44,589 nucleotides of DNA from the NCBI GenBank assembly GCA_017554445.1, contig JAFZIJ010000178.1, positions 1 to 44,589 on the forward strand, read 5' to 3'. Below the pieces are notes generated by a model. That model saw only the letters and a list, made by a program, of their open reading frames with translations, did not search any database and was not told where the DNA came from. A program made the position numbers and the translations under genes. Origin of the DNA: Victivallales bacterium (GTDB lineage Bacteria; Verrucomicrobiota; Lentisphaeria; Oligosphaerales; Oligosphaeraceae). Below are positions 1-8,497 of this stretch, in pieces; the first letter of the stretch is position 1, and the number at the start of each line of letters is the position of its first letter.

Positions 1-14
1 ACCGGCAAAAATAC

Positions 15-63
15 GGGAGGGGCCCGCTCCTGCGGGACCGGTCATGCGGAAGCGTGACCCTCC
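15..63. repeat. GC-rich palindromic intergenic element, copy 1
   Basis: This element runs from GGGAGG to ACCCTCC and shares the core CCGCTCCtGCGGGACCGG with a second copy at 30534-30581. The second copy is a near-perfect inverted repeat, while this one has several mismatches in its right half (GCGGAAGCGTGACC). It ends about 40 bases before the first gene. It resembles REP/BIME-type dispersed palindromes in layout; membership in a larger genomic family is an inference from two copies. Confidence 0.6.
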
Positions 64-105
64 TTATATCATAAATTATTGAAAGGGTAATATAGGACAC
101 ATATC

Positions 106-2721
106 ATGGCATTGTTTTTTCTTAGAATCTTCGCTAAATTCGCGATATGGCTTCGATACAGAATCCACGTCAGAGGACTTGAAGACATCAAGAAGCTCGG
201 CAACAAAAGCATCCTCTTCCTGCCGAACCACCCCTGCCTCATGGATCCCGTCATCGTTTCCACAACGCTCGTGAAGGATTTCAAACCACGCGCACTCGCG
301 ACGGAAAAGCAAGTCCGTACGACGCCGCTCCGCTTTCTCCGCAAACAACTTAGAATATTGGAAATACCAGACTTGGGCATCGTCGGAAAGACGGGCATCG
401 ACAAAGTTGAAAAACAGATCACGAACTGCGTCGATGCATTGCGCAACGGCGACAACGTCCTGCTCTATCCGGCCGGCCGCATCTACCGCAGCCGTTTTGA
501 AGACCTCCGCGCCAACGGCGGCGTGAAGCGAATTCTCGAACTGTATCCGGAAGTCCGCATCGTGCTCGTCCGCACACGCGGCCTTTGGGGCTCCTCCTTC
601 GGCCGCGCCAAAGGCTATCAGACAACGTTCACCGAAACCATTCTCAGCAATCTTAAGGCGCTTCTCTCCAACTTCTTGTTCTTCATGCCGCGGCGTGATG
701 TCACCGTCGAACTCGTCAACTGCCCGGACGACTTCCCGAAACACGCTGACAAGGAGACCATCAATCGCTATCTGGAAGCCTTCTACAACGAAAACGCGCC
801 GCAAAATCTCTACGTCCCCTACCACTGGTGGGAAAAAGGTGGCCCGCGCACCATGCCGGAGCCGGAAAACTACGCGCCGAAAATCAATACGACGGATGTT
901 CCAGATGACGTCCGCAAGACCGTTTATGCCAAAATCCATGAGATGACCTCCAACAAGATCATCCATGACGCGGATCTGCTCGGCGCGAATCTTGGCCTAG
1001 ACTCGTTGATGATCGCGGATTTGCAACAGTGGATACAGGAGACGTTCGGCCATCAGGTCAATAATCCGGAAACCCTCCGCACCGTCGCATCCGTGCTCAT
1101 CGCCGCCATCGGCCAGAGCGACGGCATCCAGCCGCTCCGTCCCATTCCAAACGAATGGTTCATCAAGCCGGACAAGACGCCGCTGGAAGTTCCAGATGGC
1201 ACGAAAGTTACGGAAGTCTTTCTGAAAAACGCCGCAAAATTCCCCAACCGCGTGCTACTTGGTGACCAAAACAAAGGTGTCTGCTCCTACAAGAAGATGG
1301 TGCTCGCCATCATGGTCCTGAAATCCGCCATCGAGAAGATTCCGGGCGAACGGATCGGCATTCTCATGCCCGCCTGCATGCCAGTCGTGCTCGTCTATTA
1401 CGCGGCGTTGTTCGCGAACAAAGTTCCCGTCATGATCAACTGGACAGTCGGTCTGCGCAACATGCGCCACTGCATCAAAAACGCCGCCGTCGAGCATATT
1501 CTGACATCGTCAGTCGTCATCGAGCAGTTGGAAGGCCGCGGCACGGAATTCGCGGAAATAAAGGACATGTTCATCTATCTGGAGGAACTGGCCGCCAGCG
1601 TCTCCACCCTCACAAAAATCAAATGCCTGCTGGCCAGCAAGTTCAACTGGTCGTCGCTCCGCAACGCCCCCGTACAGGACACCGCCGTCATCCTCTTCAC
1701 CTCCGGCTCCGAAAACCTGCCGAAGGCCGTCCCGCTCACCCATCTGAATCTGATCAACGACGCCAAATACGCCATGAAGCACATCGACATGACGTTGGAC
1801 GACTGCATTCTCGGCATGCTTCCGCCGTTCCATTCCTTCGGTGTCATGATCAATTTCATCATCTCGGCCTGCTCCAACTGCCGCCTCGTCTTCCATCCGA
1901 ATCCGACGGAAGGCGACATGCTCGCGCGAATCGTCGCAGCCTACCGCGTCACCATGGGCGTCGGCACGCCGACGTTCATCGCGGGCATCTTCCGCAATGC
2001 GCCAATCGAACAGGTCCAATCACTTAGAATGACCATCACGGGTGCGGAGAAATGCCCGCAGAGCACGTATGATCTGATCCATTCGAAGTGCCCGACCGCC
2101 GCCGTTCTGGAAGGTTACGGCATCACGGAATGCGGCCCCATCGCCGCGTTGAATCCGATCGTCAATCCCAAACAGGGCACCCTTGGCAAACCGATTGGCT
2201 GCGAAGAATGGACCGTTCGCGACGAAGATCTCCAGCCTGTCCCACCGAACACGACGGGCATGCTCTATCTCCGCGGCCCCAATGTCTTCAGCGGCTACAT
2301 GAACTTCGACGGCCCGTCGCCGTTCGTCACCATCGATGGCAAAGAGTTCTACAAGACTGGCGATCTCGTCTCGGCGGACGAGGACGGCTTTCTTACCTTC
2401 AAAGGACGCAAGAAGCGTTTCGTCAAAATTGCCGGCGAAATGGTCTCCCTCCCCGCCATCGAGGAAGTCCTGCAACGGAAATACAAATCGGCGGACGAAT
2501 CACTCGCCATCGCCGTCGAATCCGTTGGAACGGAGGAACATCCGGATATCACGCTGTTCACGACGCTTGATCTGGACCGTGACGATGTCAATCGCACCAT
2601 CCGCGAAGCAGGCTTCTCCGCCATCCACAGCGTCAAGCAAATCGTCAAACTTCAAGAGATTCCCGTTCTCGGCACTGGCAAGACGGACTACCGTTCCCTC
2701 AAAACCATGTCCGTCAACTAA
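106..2721 (+). CDS. PlsC acyltransferase - ACP - acyl-AMP ligase fusion (Aas-like)
   Basis: A three-domain, 871-residue protein. Residues ~1-230 are a PlsC-type glycerophospholipid acyltransferase with the HX4D motif H42-D47 (NHPCLMD). Residues ~265-340 look like an acyl carrier protein with the phosphopantetheine site GLDSL at Ser300. Residues ~345-871 are an AMP-forming acyl ligase with the P-loop TSGSENLPK at 532-540 and a later YKTGD motif. E. coli Aas joins acyltransferase and acyl-ACP synthetase without the inserted carrier. The inferred role is to activate free or lyso-derived fatty acids, load them on the built-in carrier and transfer them to a glycerolipid at the inner membrane face. 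The ATG at 106 follows AGGACA weakly. The next gene starts 25 bases downstream, so co-transcription with ricT is likely. Function is sure at domain level, the substrate is not known. Confidence 0.88.
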   Translation: MALFFLRIFAKFAIWLRYRIHVRGLEDIKKLGNKSILFLPNHPCLMDPVIVSTTLVKDFKPRALATEKQVRTTPLRFLRKQLRILEIPDLGIVGKTGIDKVEKQITNCVDALRNGDNVLLYPAGRIYRSRFEDLRANGGVKRILELYPEVRIVLVRTRGLWGSSFGRAKGYQTTFTETILSNLKALLSNFLFFMPRRDVTVELVNCPDDFPKHADKETINRYLEAFYNENAPQNLYVPYHWWEKGGPRTMPEPENYAPKINTTDVPDDVRKTVYAKIHEMTSNKIIHDADLLGANLGLDSLMIADLQQWIQETFGHQVNNPETLRTVASVLIAAIGQSDGIQPLRPIPNEWFIKPDKTPLEVPDGTKVTEVFLKNAAKFPNRVLLGDQNKGVCSYKKMVLAIMVLKSAIEKIPGERIGILMPACMPVVLVYYAALFANKVPVMINWTVGLRNMRHCIKNAAVEHILTSSVVIEQLEGRGTEFAEIKDMFIYLEELAASVSTLTKIKCLLASKFNWSSLRNAPVQDTAVILFTSGSENLPKAVPLTHLNLINDAKYAMKHIDMTLDDCILGMLPPFHSFGVMINFIISACSNCRLVFHPNPTEGDMLARIVAAYRVTMGVGTPTFIAGIFRNAPIEQVQSLRMTITGAEKCPQSTYDLIHSKCPTAAVLEGYGITECGPIAALNPIVNPKQGTLGKPIGCEEWTVRDEDLQPVPPNTTGMLYLRGPNVFSGYMNFDGPSPFVTIDGKEFYKTGDLVSADEDGFLTFKGRKKRFVKIAGEMVSLPAIEEVLQRKYKSADESLAIAVESVGTEEHPDITLFTTLDLDRDDVNRTIREAGFSAIHSVKQIVKLQEIPVLGTGKTDYRSLKTMSVN

Positions 2722-2746
2722 ACCATACTACCTTAAATAATATACA

Positions 2747-3850
2747 ATGAAGCAACTGTACAAAATCGAAGTGGCCCCTGGCCTCGAATACGAAAGCATC
2801 GCGGAATGCGGCCTCGGTCTGAAACTGAACGACAAAGTTGTCGTCCAATGCGAACGTTATCTCGACTTTGCGAAAGTCTCGAAAATCTGCGGCGATCCCA
2901 TAGAGGACGAAGCGGAATTCGAACGGCAGCGCGCCTTGAACACGAAAGGACGCCATATCGAAGGCCAGAAAATACCTGTAATCCTTCGCATCGCCACGCC
3001 AGAGGATATCGCAAAGGCAAAAGACAATGACGTCCAAGCATTTACCGCCCACAACCGTACGCTCGAACGAATCAAGGCGCATGGTCTTGAGATGAAACTC
3101 ATCCAGACGCATTACTCTTTTGACAAGACTCTGATCATCTTCCAATTCTCCGCAGACGGTCGAATTGATTTCCGCGAACTCCTTCGCGATCTTTCAGGCC
3201 TTTTAAAAGTGCGCGTCGAATTGCGGCAGGTCGGTGTGCGCGACGAAGCGTCCATTCTCGGCGGTGTCGGCACATGTGGCCGCCCGTTCTGCTGCGCGAA
3301 ATTCCTCAACAGCTTCAACAGCATCAACGTGAAAATGGCGAAACAGCAAGGCCTTTCGCTGAATCCGCAGAACATCTCAGGCTGTTGCGGCCGATTGAAA
3401 TGCTGCCTCCAGTTCGAAGCCGAAATCTACAAGGAAATCAGCGCGGAAGCCAGCCAGAAACAGACGGAGGATGATGCCGCTGACACAAATGAACTGGACG
3501 ACATGCAGGCCGTCCAATTGGAATCTCTCCGTGAAGAAGAGCCTTCCGCCAACTTCCAACGGCAACAAGGCGGCAACCGCCAGCAACAGCAGCAACGTCC
3601 ACGCAACAACAACGGGCAGAACAATAACCAGCAACGGCAAAACAATAACAATAATAACAACAACCAGCAGCGGCGTTTCGACAACAATCAGAACAACCAC
3701 AACAACCGTCCGCGCAACAACAATAACAACAATAACAACAACGGCGGCAACAACAACGGGCAGCAGCAGAAACAGCACAAGAATCCGCCCAAACGCCCTA
3801 TGCCGCCACCGGACAAGCAAGTCAAACATCCTCTTCCTCCAGAGGCTTAG
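2747..3850 (+). CDS. ricT: PSP1-domain protein, RicT/YaaT family, with Asn/Gln-rich tail
   Basis: Residues ~1-230 match the PSP1 (RicT/YaaT) family: Cys177, Cys182, Cys183, Cys213, Cys214, Cys219 and Cys220 lie in the pattern CGRPFCC ... SGCCGRLKCC, with MAKQQGLSLNP between. In Bacillus the RicT-RicA-RicF complex carries Fe-S clusters and assists RNase Y-dependent mRNA processing; whether partners exist here cannot be seen. Residues ~270-345 are an unusual low-complexity tail made mostly of Asn and Gln, encoded by AAC/AAT/CAG/CAA runs, followed by a Pro/Lys-rich end. The body is of family length; the tail is extra. The gene ends inside a hairpin (3839-3857) and is followed by a heptamer array. 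Confidence 0.85.
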   Translation: MKQLYKIEVAPGLEYESIAECGLGLKLNDKVVVQCERYLDFAKVSKICGDPIEDEAEFERQRALNTKGRHIEGQKIPVILRIATPEDIAKAKDNDVQAFTAHNRTLERIKAHGLEMKLIQTHYSFDKTLIIFQFSADGRIDFRELLRDLSGLLKVRVELRQVGVRDEASILGGVGTCGRPFCCAKFLNSFNSINVKMAKQQGLSLNPQNISGCCGRLKCCLQFEAEIYKEISAEASQKQTEDDAADTNELDDMQAVQLESLREEEPSANFQRQQGGNRQQQQQRPRNNNGQNNNQQRQNNNNNNNNQQRRFDNNQNNHNNRPRNNNNNNNNNGGNNNGQQQKQHKNPPKRPMPPPDKQVKHPLPPEA

Positions 3851-3857
3851 CCTCTGG
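3839..3857 (+). other. hairpin spanning the ricT stop codon
   Basis: CCAGAGGCT and AGCCTCTGG are exact reverse complements around a single T. The first arm is the last three sense codons of ricT (CCA GAG GCT) and the TAG stop lies across the centre. No U-run follows, so it is not a classical intrinsic terminator. The GGCTTAT heptamers start three bases later. Confidence 0.75.
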
Positions 3858-3859
3858 TA

Positions 3860-3912
3860 GGCTTATGGCTTATGGCCTATGGCTTATGGCCTATGGCCTA
3901 TGGCTTATGGCC
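3860..3912 (+). repeat. GGC(T/C)TAT heptamer array, 7 copies
   Basis: Seven consecutive 7-nt units (GGCTTAT or GGCCTAT) followed by a partial GGCC. The same unit recurs after prfB (32658-32685, opposite strand) and after the lipoprotein gene (39001-39071), always reading GGCTTAT on the strand of the upstream gene. Confidence 0.93.
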
Positions 3913-3929
3913 AAATACATAGATTAAAA

Positions 3930-3965
3930 CGTCCCTTTCGTCCTTTTCGTCCCTTCCGTCCTTTC
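3930..3965 (+). repeat. CGTCC(C/T)TT(T/C) nonamer array, 4 copies
   Basis: Four 9-nt units: CGTCCCTTT, CGTCCTTTT, CGTCCCTTC, CGTCCTTTC. It lies between ricT and the O-antigen-ligase-like gene. A two-unit relative (GTCCCTTC GTCCCTTA) occurs near 28535-28552. Confidence 0.88.
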
Positions 3966-4004
3966 AAGCCTTCGCTTAAGGCATTCAGCATTTAGCTCCA
4001 CAAA

Positions 4005-5999
4005 ATGCGCAAAATCCTCCGAATCTATCTCTGCGCCTTCGCCTTCCTGCTACCGTTCCTCTTCGGAAGCTACGCCAGCGGGACGGAGCAGCCGAACTTT
4101 CCGGTCAGCCTGCTCGAATGGCTCGTCAGCGGCCTGACACCGTCGTGGCCGGCGTGGCTTGCGCCAGTTTTCGCTGGTGTGGCGTTGCTCGCAGCAGCCA
4201 TCGTTCACCACCCGCCCGTAAGAAGCCGTTGGCTTCCGCTCTCTCTCCTGTGGGGGCTTCCTCTCATCGGTGGTCTGATCGGCCTCTGCGTTACGACCGA
4301 ATATGACTACGCCTGCAACTGGCTCCTCCATTTCACGGGGGCGTTGGCCTTCGCCATCGCCGTCAAATGGACGGCCGACAGTGACGACAAGCTGCTGCCC
4401 TCCATGCTCTCATCCATCGTGGTAGCCTCCCTTCTCCTCTGCCTCTGCGGATGGTATCAGCATTTCATCGGTCTGGACAGCATGCTGCAGATGTTCCGCG
4501 AAAATGCCGCCAAAACTGGTATCCCGCTGGATAGTCAGTTGGAACAGAAGCTGTTGCAAAAACGCATCTATGCATTTTTCATCGATCCCAACCTGCTGGC
4601 GGCCCATCTCATTTTGGTCGCCCCGCTGGCCGTCGTCGTATTGAGCCGTTGGAGCCGTCATTTCCAGCCTGTCAACGTCAGCCGCCCTGTCTTCATCATC
4701 GGCGGCATCCTGCTGTACGCCATTACAATCTTCTGGACAGGCAGCCGCGGCGGCGCCATCGGCCTCTGCGTCGGCGTCGCTGTTTTCATCTGGTGCCAAC
4801 CGTTCATCCAGAAGCTCCGCTGGCGGTGGTTGCTCCCCATCGTGGCCGGCGTCGCCATAGTTGCCGTCGTTTTTGTGGCGACTCGCAGCAAAGAACGCGA
4901 AGGAGCGAAATCCGCCTCCGCCCGCATGAACTACTACAAAGTCTGCGTCCAGATGTTCAAGGAGCGTCCACTGACAGGCCTCGGTCTCGGCGAATTCTTT
5001 CCTAACTACATGCGGCTCAAACCTTTGCCAGCGGAAGAAACACGTGATCCGCATAACTTTCTGCTGGGTATGATGGGCCAATGCGGCATCATCGGCGGCA
5101 TCGCCGCGTTCATCGCCCTGCTCTTCCCATTTGCTTTGGCTTTGAAAGGAAAACTTTCGGACGCCACGTCGCCGTCCGCCGATCTCCTGCCAGCCGTTCT
5201 CGCGGGACTGGCCGCATGGTCCACTCACACGTTGTTCGAATTCAACGAACTCATTCCAGGCACGTTCTTTATCGTCGGCTGGTTCATCTGCCTTGCGCTG
5301 CCAACCGCCGCTGAAGACGCAAAACGGCTCCCCCCCTGGACGCGTGTTCCCGCCATCGTTCTCGCCTGCATCGCCTTGATTCCGATCCTGCGGATTCCCG
5401 CCGAATACGAATTCCAACTGATCGAACGCGGCGAAACCGGCGGCAATCCGTTCGGTATTCTGAAAGAACTCGACGACAAGCTACCACGTTCGCTGGGCCC
5501 CGCCGAAATGCGTTTCAAGCCCTGCCTGAACACGTTGCTGCCGCGGCTAGGCACGCTGCAGCTCAAGCCAATGCCGAAAGACTATGCCGCGGAAAATGCA
5601 TGGCAGGCAGCCAACCTGCTCGTCAAACGCGCACCACACCGTGCATCCAATTGGTATAAATACGCCATGGCGGCGGCCGCCACCGGCAAATGGGACGAAG
5701 CCAGCCACGCCATCTACAAGGCCCGTTGTTGGTATCAGACCAACGGCGACTACTGTCTGGCGCAATTCGCCATCGACGAACACCGTGAAGATTGGCTCCG
5801 CCTCCTCCGCGTCATCGACGTGAAAATGTACGAAACGGAAGACCATTCCGCCCACGGCCTTTTCAGCATGCCGGAGGAATTCATTCCCCAAGCCGCTCAA
5901 TTCATAGAAGATGCCAATTCAGCCAATATCAAATTGTTTGACGGACGGACAGTCCGTTTCGAGCTTCCTCACACCCTACCACCACCAACTGCACCATGA
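4005..5999 (+). CDS. O-antigen ligase (Wzy_C)-like polytopic membrane protein with TPR-like C-terminus
   Basis: This 664-residue protein has about ten hydrophobic segments from residue ~5 to ~465. Its large loop carries the Wzy_C/O-antigen ligase signature: ERPLTGLGLGEFFPNY followed by the DPHN motif with His350, then a Gly-rich helix (GMMGQCGIIGGIA). The C-terminal ~170 residues are soluble and helical with a TPR-like stretch (NWYKYAMAAAATGKWDEA). The family transfers or polymerises surface polysaccharide from an undecaprenyl carrier at the outer face of the inner membrane. No glycosyltransferases flank it, so the glycan is unknown. Its stop overlaps the gmk start as ATGA, which indicates translational coupling. 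The start ATG at 4005 has no clear Shine-Dalgarno. Confidence 0.82.
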   Translation: MRKILRIYLCAFAFLLPFLFGSYASGTEQPNFPVSLLEWLVSGLTPSWPAWLAPVFAGVALLAAAIVHHPPVRSRWLPLSLLWGLPLIGGLIGLCVTTEYDYACNWLLHFTGALAFAIAVKWTADSDDKLLPSMLSSIVVASLLLCLCGWYQHFIGLDSMLQMFRENAAKTGIPLDSQLEQKLLQKRIYAFFIDPNLLAAHLILVAPLAVVVLSRWSRHFQPVNVSRPVFIIGGILLYAITIFWTGSRGGAIGLCVGVAVFIWCQPFIQKLRWRWLLPIVAGVAIVAVVFVATRSKEREGAKSASARMNYYKVCVQMFKERPLTGLGLGEFFPNYMRLKPLPAEETRDPHNFLLGMMGQCGIIGGIAAFIALLFPFALALKGKLSDATSPSADLLPAVLAGLAAWSTHTLFEFNELIPGTFFIVGWFICLALPTAAEDAKRLPPWTRVPAIVLACIALIPILRIPAEYEFQLIERGETGGNPFGILKELDDKLPRSLGPAEMRFKPCLNTLLPRLGTLQLKPMPKDYAAENAWQAANLLVKRAPHRASNWYKYAMAAAATGKWDEASHAIYKARCWYQTNGDYCLAQFAIDEHREDWLRLLRVIDVKMYETEDHSAHGLFSMPEEFIPQAAQFIEDANSANIKLFDGRTVRFELPHTLPPPTAP

Positions 6000-6616
6000 A
6001 AAACATCGGAACCGCCATCATCCTCTCCGGCCCAAGCGGCGTCGGAAAATCCACCGTCTGCTCTTTTCTTTTTAAGAAATACACGGAGCTCAAATTCTCC
6101 GTCTCCTGCACGACACGCGCCCCACGGCCTGGCGAAGTCGATGGCGTCGCATACCATTTTCTCACCATCGATGATTTCAAACGCCGCATCGACGCGGGCG
6201 ATTTTCTCGAATGGGCGGAAGTCCACGGCAACTATTACGGCACACTGAAGCAGGAAGTCAAACCACGTGTTATCAATGGACAAGACATCATTCTCGACAT
6301 CGACGTGCAGGGCATGCGGCTCGTCCGCAAATCCGTTTTGTCCGAACCGGAATGGGGGCCGTCCGTCATTTCCGTCTTCCTTGCGCCGCCGTCGCTCGCA
6401 GCCCTCGAACAGCGTCTCCGCGGCCGCGGCACTGAAACGGAAGAATCCATCCAAAAACGCCTCGGCAACGCCGCCAAGGAACTCGCCGCATGGCGCGAAT
6501 ACGACTACATCGTCGTCAACGACATCGCCGAACAGGCCGCCAACCGCCTCGACGCGATTTTGACCGCCGCCCATGCCCGCACGGCCACCTGCACGGAAGA
6601 GCCATGGCTAGCATAA
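5996..6616 (+). CDS. gmk: guanylate kinase
   Basis: A 206-residue protein of usual family length that phosphorylates GMP to GDP with ATP in the cytoplasm. The P-loop GPSGVGKST is at residues 12-20, followed by the GMP-binding segments SVSCTTRAPRPGEVDG and YHF, then FLEWAEVHGNYYGT, and the lid region with RLRGRGTETEE. The start overlaps the preceding stop (ATGA at 5996-5999). In many bacteria gmk is followed by rpoZ and coaBC; here coaC follows after a short gap and no rpoZ is seen in between. Confidence 0.96.
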   Translation: MKNIGTAIILSGPSGVGKSTVCSFLFKKYTELKFSVSCTTRAPRPGEVDGVAYHFLTIDDFKRRIDAGDFLEWAEVHGNYYGTLKQEVKPRVINGQDIILDIDVQGMRLVRKSVLSEPEWGPSVISVFLAPPSLAALEQRLRGRGTETEESIQKRLGNAAKELAAWREYDYIVVNDIAEQAANRLDAILTAAHARTATCTEEPWLA

Positions 6617-6650
6617 CATTTTATCTGAAAACCACTTGGGAAATCACGAC

Positions 6651-7187
6651 ATGAAAAAAGTCATCGTTCTCGGCATCACTGGCTCCATCGCCGCCTATAA
6701 AGGCGCCGACCTCTGCTCGCAGCTCGTCAAGGCGGGCCATGACGTCCATGTCATCATGACAAAATCCGCCATGCAGCTCGTCACGCCGCGAACGTTCTTC
6801 ACGATTTCCCGAAATCCCGTCGTGACAGATCTTTGGGAAACTCCAGACTGGAAACCGGAGCACATCGATCTCGCTGAACAGGCCGATCTACTGCTCATCG
6901 CCCCCGCCACCGCCAACATTCTCGCAAAAATGGCGTGGGGCCTTGCGGACGACGCGCTTTCGACGTATCATATCTCCCACACGGGCCCTGTCATCGTCGC
7001 GCCCGCGATGAATTTCCGCATGTGGCAGCATCCCGCCACGCAGCAGAACTGCAAGACGTTGCAGAAACGAGGCGTCATCTTCGTCGGCCCCGCCGAGGGC
7101 CGTCTGGCCTGCGGAGCCCCCGGAAAAGGCCGCTTCGCGCCAGTGGAGGAGATTCTGCAAGCGGTGGGAAAAAGCCTAGAATGCTAG
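6651..7187 (+). CDS. coaC: phosphopantothenoylcysteine decarboxylase, stand-alone CoaC domain
   Basis: This 178-residue flavoprotein (HFCD family) decarboxylates 4'-phosphopantothenoylcysteine in coenzyme A synthesis. His71 in PEHIDLAEQADL, Asn121 in the PAMN motif and Cys154 in RLACGAPGKGR are the known catalytic residues and all are present. The CoaB synthetase half usually fused behind it is absent, and the protein stops soon after the substrate clamp. The ATG at 6651 (MKKVIVLG) fits the family; a TTG at 6636 would add five residues without support. The last codons and stop lie inside the octamer repeat at 7173-7220. Convergent with the next gene. Confidence 0.93.
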   Translation: MKKVIVLGITGSIAAYKGADLCSQLVKAGHDVHVIMTKSAMQLVTPRTFFTISRNPVVTDLWETPDWKPEHIDLAEQADLLLIAPATANILAKMAWGLADDALSTYHISHTGPVIVAPAMNFRMWQHPATQQNCKTLQKRGVIFVGPAEGRLACGAPGKGRFAPVEEILQAVGKSLEC

Positions 7188-7220
7188 TAGCCTAGAATGC
7201 TAGAAGCCTAGAATACTAGC
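7173..7220 (+). repeat. CTAG octamer array, 6 copies (three 16-nt pairs)
   Basis: Units: AGCCTAGA, ATGCTAGT, AGCCTAGA, ATGCTAGA, AGCCTAGA, ATACTAGC. CTAG occupies the same position in every unit. The first two units encode the end of CoaC including its TAG stop. Related octamer arrays lie at 30447-30478 and 39073-39112. All three sit between convergent genes. Confidence 0.92.
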
Positions 7221-7225
7221 CACAT

Positions 7226-8305
7226 CTACCTGTAGATAATCCGCCGTCCTTCAAAGCTGGTGAAGGCAAAGCCATCACCAGCTTTTTCCAATTCGCAGCC
7301 GGGCTCCAGACGGATCTTGCCGCCGCTTTCCGGCAGATCGAACGAAAACGCGGGCATGGCCATGCCGCTGACGCGGTTGCGCAGCGCCGCCATCAATTCG
7401 AGGCCACGTTCCACGCCCGTCCGAAAATGCATCGTCCCTTCAATCGGATCACCGTGGAACAGATAGTACGGCTTCACTTTCATCTTCAGAAGTCCCGTGA
7501 ACAGAAGGCGTAGCGTCTCCGCATCGTCATTGACGCCCTTCAAGAGAACGCTTTGGTTCACGACGGGCACGCCATGCCGCAGCAACCGTTCCACCGCTAG
7601 CCGCGACTCTTCGGACAGTTCCGCCGGATGATTGAAATGGGCCGCCAGCCAGACCGTCTTCCCGCAACCACCAAGTATTTCGCACAGAGAATCCGTCAAC
7701 CGCTGCGGCATCACGACGGGAACGCGGCTGCCGATGCGCAACATCTCCAGATGATCGACCGTCGCAAATGCCTTCAACACATGGGCGATGTCGTCGTCAT
7801 CAAGCGTCAGCGGATCGCCGCCGGAAATCAATATCTCCCTGATTTCACGGTGTTTTGAGACATAGTCAACGGCCGCCACCAGAACGTCTTCCGATGGTTT
7901 TCCATCAAAGCACTGCCAGTTCCGCTTCCGCATGCAATGACGACAATGCGTTGCGCAACGGCTCGTCGTCATGAACAACGCGCGATCCGGATAACGGTGG
8001 ACAAGCCGCGGCACAGGGCTGTAGGCTTCTTCGCCAAAGGGATCCGGCATCCCCCCATGCAGCTCTTCTTCTGACGCAACACATTGGCGGAGAATCGGAT
8101 CCATGACACCCAGCGATTGTGCCAAGCTGAGATAATATGGCGTGGCCTGCATTGGATAACGGCGGCAGACCTCCGAATCTGCCCGAAGACCAAGAGCGTC
8201 CATTACACGTTGCGCCGTCCGCCATGACTCCCGCAATTGCCAGTGCCAGTCATCCCATTCCGCGTCGCCCACGCCCCAGTCTTTTCTGTCAAACACGCTG
8301 CCCAT
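7226..8305 (-). CDS. KamA-family radical SAM aminomutase (lysine 2,3-aminomutase / EpmB-like)
   Basis: A 359-residue protein. The radical SAM cluster motif CX3CX2C is Cys117, Cys121, Cys124 (CATHCRHC), preceded by the family feature YPDRALFMT. ISGGDPLTLDD follows, and near the end SGGKI supplies the expected PLP lysine. The N-terminal DWHWQLRE is typical of KamA and EpmB. Length is nearer to EpmB (~340) than to clostridial KamA (~416). EpmB makes (R)-beta-lysine for elongation factor P modification; KamA starts lysine fermentation. Neither efp nor epmA nor a lysine fermentation gene is in the window, so the choice is open. It stands alone on the minus strand, convergent with coaC and divergent from tig. 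Confidence 0.87.
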   Translation of the reverse strand: MGSVFDRKDWGVGDAEWDDWHWQLRESWRTAQRVMDALGLRADSEVCRRYPMQATPYYLSLAQSLGVMDPILRQCVASEEELHGGMPDPFGEEAYSPVPRLVHRYPDRALFMTTSRCATHCRHCMRKRNWQCFDGKPSEDVLVAAVDYVSKHREIREILISGGDPLTLDDDDIAHVLKAFATVDHLEMLRIGSRVPVVMPQRLTDSLCEILGGCGKTVWLAAHFNHPAELSEESRLAVERLLRHGVPVVNQSVLLKGVNDDAETLRLLFTGLLKMKVKPYYLFHGDPIEGTMHFRTGVERGLELMAALRNRVSGMAMPAFSFDLPESGGKIRLEPGCELEKAGDGFAFTSFEGRRIIYR

Positions 8306-8486
8306 GTCGTTATGTCGTCGTCGTCAAAAAGATAGATTCTTTAACAAAAAATTTTAATTTTTTATGGTATTATGCCCAAATAGTAATATAGTATCAAATT
8401 ACCATCTTTGAAGTCGAGACCTCTCGGCTTGAATAGGACACAACGCAAGCGCGCTGAACAGCGCAATCCAAAACAGATTGATTCGC

Positions 8487-8492
8487 AAGGAG
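8487..8492 (+). promoter_or_regulatory. Shine-Dalgarno deciding the tig start
   Basis: AAGGAG lies five bases before GTG at 8498. The frame stays open upstream to a TTG at 8408, but the added 30 residues (basic, no resemblance to trigger factor) and lack of a ribosome site there favour GTG 8498. Confidence 0.75.
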
Positions 8493-8497
8493 TTGAC

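Noticed and set aside
3860..3912. CRISPR-like repeat array
   Set aside because: Units are 7 nt, directly adjacent and degenerate, without spacers. The same holds for all arrays in the window.
4410..5417. 335-codon frame antisense to the O-antigen-ligase-like gene
   Set aside because: Composition-driven; Asp/Glu/Gly-rich translation without motif, and the sense protein has a membrane topology and a Wzy_C signature.
8408..8497. N-terminal extension of trigger factor from TTG 8408
   Set aside because: No ribosome site there, residues unlike trigger factor, and AAGGAG precedes GTG 8498.
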